18,918 nt of DNA from NCBI GenBank assembly GCA_934408705.1, contig CAKRVL010000049.1:1-18918 (forward strand), written 5' to 3'. Position 1 is the first letter of the stretch. Each line of letters starts with the position of its first letter. The translations under genes and the position numbers were made by a program. Below, one piece after another: positions 17,673 to 18,918 of this stretch. The notes under the pieces are model-generated. The model worked only from the letters and a program-made list of their open reading frames with translations, ran no database searches and was not told where the DNA came from. This DNA is from an uncultured Blautia sp. GTDB taxonomy: Bacteria > Bacillota > Clostridia > Lachnospirales > Lachnospiraceae.

Positions 17673-18521
17673 TTATTTGTACGCCATAAAGCCTATATCT
17701 CCCAGCTTCATTCCCATTTCTTTTTTCAGGAAGCTCTGCCAGTTCCTGAATCCGGCATGAAGATAATAATTTCCAAGTAAATTCACATCTTCCTGCAAGC
17801 TTTCTCCGCCGGGTGTGAGAATTGTCTCAAACTTCAGGTCTTGGCCTCTCTTATAGGTTTTCATATTGAAGGTAGCTTTTAACAACAGGTCACCGGCATT
17901 CCCGTCTTCTTTATAACTATAGTTAAAAAAAGCTGTTGCTGTTTTCAGCTTCTTAGGTACCTCTATCCGCACGTAACATTCTTCCGATTTCGTTCCATCT
18001 ATATACGTAAAAAACAGTGTTTTATTCATTTCATCGTATTCGATTTCTGTTGTATATGTGGATGCTGTATTTGTATCGTATCTGTGCTTTCTTATGATTT
18101 TACTTCCACTATAATCCGGCTGTCCATTCTTTGACACATAACTGCATAACCTGCGAAATTCAGCTGCTGATGTATCTGCTTTATTTGACACAACAACTTT
18201 ACACGTATATTTCTTCTTTCCAATTTTCGCAGTGATCACTGCTGTTCCTTTTTTCCGGGCAGTTACAACACCTTTTGAAGTAACAGCTGCCACTGATTTA
18301 TTATTGCTGGACCATTTGGCACGCTTCTTCGTTCCGGTCAGCTTCAACGTTTTTTTCTGTCCTTTTACAAGCTTCAGATTCCTGGAATTCAGCTTCACAG
18401 CAGCCTGTACACACTGCATGGTTCCAAGGCTTTCTGCCATTTCCGGTAACACCAGTGACAATGAAAAGACCGCAAACAATATGGCTGCAAGTTTTTTACA
18501 TTTTCTGCTTTTTCTTCTCAT
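17673..18521 (-). CDS. Exported protein with a bacterial Ig-like (Big_2) domain
   Basis: A 282-residue protein with an n-region rich in Lys/Arg (MRRKSRKCKK), a hydrophobic core (LAAILFAVFSLSLVL) and a probable signal peptidase I site near VQA-AV (about 40). Residues 42-112 form a Big_2 domain: LNSRNLKLVKGQKKTLKL, WSSNNKSVAAVTSKGVVTARKKG, and AVITAKIGKKKYTCKVVV. The remaining 170 residues are a beta-rich, aromatic-containing domain I do not recognise. There is no LPXTG motif, hydrophobic tail or choline-binding repeat, so it is probably secreted or held by charge; the domain is strongly basic. The start has AGGAGG at 6-base spacing and a consensus promoter. Adhesion or ligand binding at the surface is inferred only from the Ig-like domain. 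Confidence 0.88.
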   Translation of the reverse strand: MRRKSRKCKKLAAILFAVFSLSLVLPEMAESLGTMQCVQAAVKLNSRNLKLVKGQKKTLKLTGTKKRAKWSSNNKSVAAVTSKGVVTARKKGTAVITAKIGKKKYTCKVVVSNKADTSAAEFRRLCSYVSKNGQPDYSGSKIIRKHRYDTNTASTYTTEIEYDEMNKTLFFTYIDGTKSEECYVRIEVPKKLKTATAFFNYSYKEDGNAGDLLLKATFNMKTYKRGQDLKFETILTPGGESLQEDVNLLGNYYLHAGFRNWQSFLKKEMGMKLGDIGFMAYK

Positions 18522-18597
18522 ATAATTCCTCCTTCTCTACTATTTCCAGCTCCTTTAGTATCTGATAATTGCGTCTGGTAATTATATTTATATATAA

Positions 18598-18626
18598 ATT
18601 ATAATAAAACACTCGTAGCATTTCAA
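18598..18626 (-). promoter_or_regulatory. Promoter of the Big_2 protein gene
   Basis: Minus strand TTGAAA (18621-18626), 17-base spacer, TATAAT (18598-18603): near-perfect sigma-A consensus. The leader of about 70 bases contains the AT-only palindrome ATTTATATATAAAT. Confidence 0.75.
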
Positions 18627-18709
18627 CATTTTACTCGAACAAAATTAATTCTGTATGTATTTTGGACTGCCTGCCTTTTATTAGAGATAACTTAGATTTG
18701 GAAAAAGGC

Positions 18710-18734
18710 AAAAAAAGACCGCATTACTGCGATC
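18710..18734 (-). terminator. Rho-independent terminator for a transcript entering from the right edge
   Basis: Minus strand GATCGCA (18728-18734) pairs with TGCGGTC (18717-18723) around a GTAA loop and is followed by seven T (18710-18716). It lies upstream of the Big_2 gene promoter, so it ends a minus-strand transcript from beyond position 18760. Confidence 0.7.
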
Positions 18735-18761
18735 TCATATACAAGATTCCCTGATATCCCC

Positions 18762-18881
18762 TTATCGAATATTTATTTGTGTTTCCGCTCTTAGAGAACC
18801 ATCAATATAATCGTATGCGGCAATTCCAAGTCCCTCTAACGCAGTCGCCCCCACCCGTGAAACGGGTGGCTCGTAGGATGG
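18762..18881 (-). pseudogene. Possible 3' tail of a minus-strand coding sequence, disrupted
   Basis: A minus-strand frame runs 39 codons to a TAA at 18762, ending LRAETQINIR, with a terminator 28 bases further on. The last 26 or so codons, from ALEGLGIAAYDYIDGSLR onward, look like real protein, but an in-frame TAG (18882-18884) interrupts it within the hairpin-rich sequence to the right. It may be the tail of a gene cut by a mobile element, or chance. The family is not recognised. The rest of the 18522-18760 stretch holds only the Big_2 gene promoter, its leader and the terminator. Confidence 0.3.
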
Positions 18882-18918
18882 CTATAAGCCTTTAATGCTA
18901 GGCCAGCGTCTCAAGGCG
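18838..18918. mobile_element. Hairpin-rich sequence resembling an IS200/IS605-type element end, cut by window edge
   Basis: CCACCCGT/ACGGGTGG (18851-18869) is an 8-bp stem with a GAA loop, followed by the small palindrome GGCTATAAGCC (18880-18890) and GCGTCTCAAGGCG at the window edge. This order of motifs resembles, from memory, the terminal RNA-forming region of TnpB-carrying IS200/IS605 elements in clostridia. No tnpB or tnpA reading frame is visible in the window, and the boundary and orientation are uncertain. A different structured RNA is the main alternative. Confidence 0.35.

Noticed and set aside
18522..18918. CRISPR array or tRNA at the right edge
   Set aside because: No regularly spaced repeat and no cloverleaf with a GTTCRA arm; the structure is a few unrelated hairpins.

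Overview
The window looks like a chromosomal segment from an anaerobic Firmicute of the class Clostridia, most likely family Lachnospiraceae (Blautia/Dorea/Mediterraneibacter-like). The reasons are moderate GC judged by eye, strong AGGAGG ribosome binding sites, sigma-A type promoters, U-tailed hairpin terminators, the protein flavour (a YajC with a Gram-positive style tail, a SpoVB/MurJ-type flippase, a VanS-like kinase, a lysine-rich Ig-like surface protein) and a fused acyl-CoA dehydratase activase protein typical of oxygen-sensitive anaerobes. The genus is inference; no rRNA or tRNA gene is present to settle it.

Layout. 1-4369 (minus): a branched-chain amino acid operon transcribed leuB, ilvD, ilvB, with ilvB cut by the window's left edge. 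4370-4752: a 383-base gap holding the leuB promoter, a terminator for the yajC transcript and a multi-hairpin repeat-like element. 4753-6354 (minus): tgt (queuosine tRNA modification) then yajC (Sec accessory), each with its own promoter. 6355-6566: a divergent promoter region. 6567-10805 (plus): a 1412-residue protein that joins two ATPase 'archerase' domains to dehydratase-like domains. 10901-13210 (minus): ung (uracil-DNA glycosylase) coupled to a 14-helix lipid-linked oligosaccharide flippase. 13211-13430: a second multi-hairpin element. 13431-14810 (minus): hisH-hisF, the two subunits of imidazole glycerol phosphate synthase. 14999-17184 (minus): a two-component system with overlapping genes. 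17389-17622 (plus): a 77-residue conserved-looking protein of unknown role. 17673-18521 (minus): an exported Big_2-domain protein. 18522-18918: its promoter, then a minus-strand terminator and a short coding-like tail abutting a hairpin-rich sequence that resembles the end of an IS200/IS605-type element.

Most genes are core metabolism or housekeeping. They form short independent operons rather than one pathway: Val/Ile/Leu synthesis, His/purine link, tRNA modification plus secretion, DNA repair plus envelope assembly, and signal transduction. The points of greatest interest are the pseudo-dimeric archerase/dehydratase fusion, the two elaborate intergenic hairpin elements, the terminator that physically contains the hisH promoter -35 box, and the mobile-element-like right edge. 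I found no CRISPR array, phage module or defence island, and no clear new multi-gene system.
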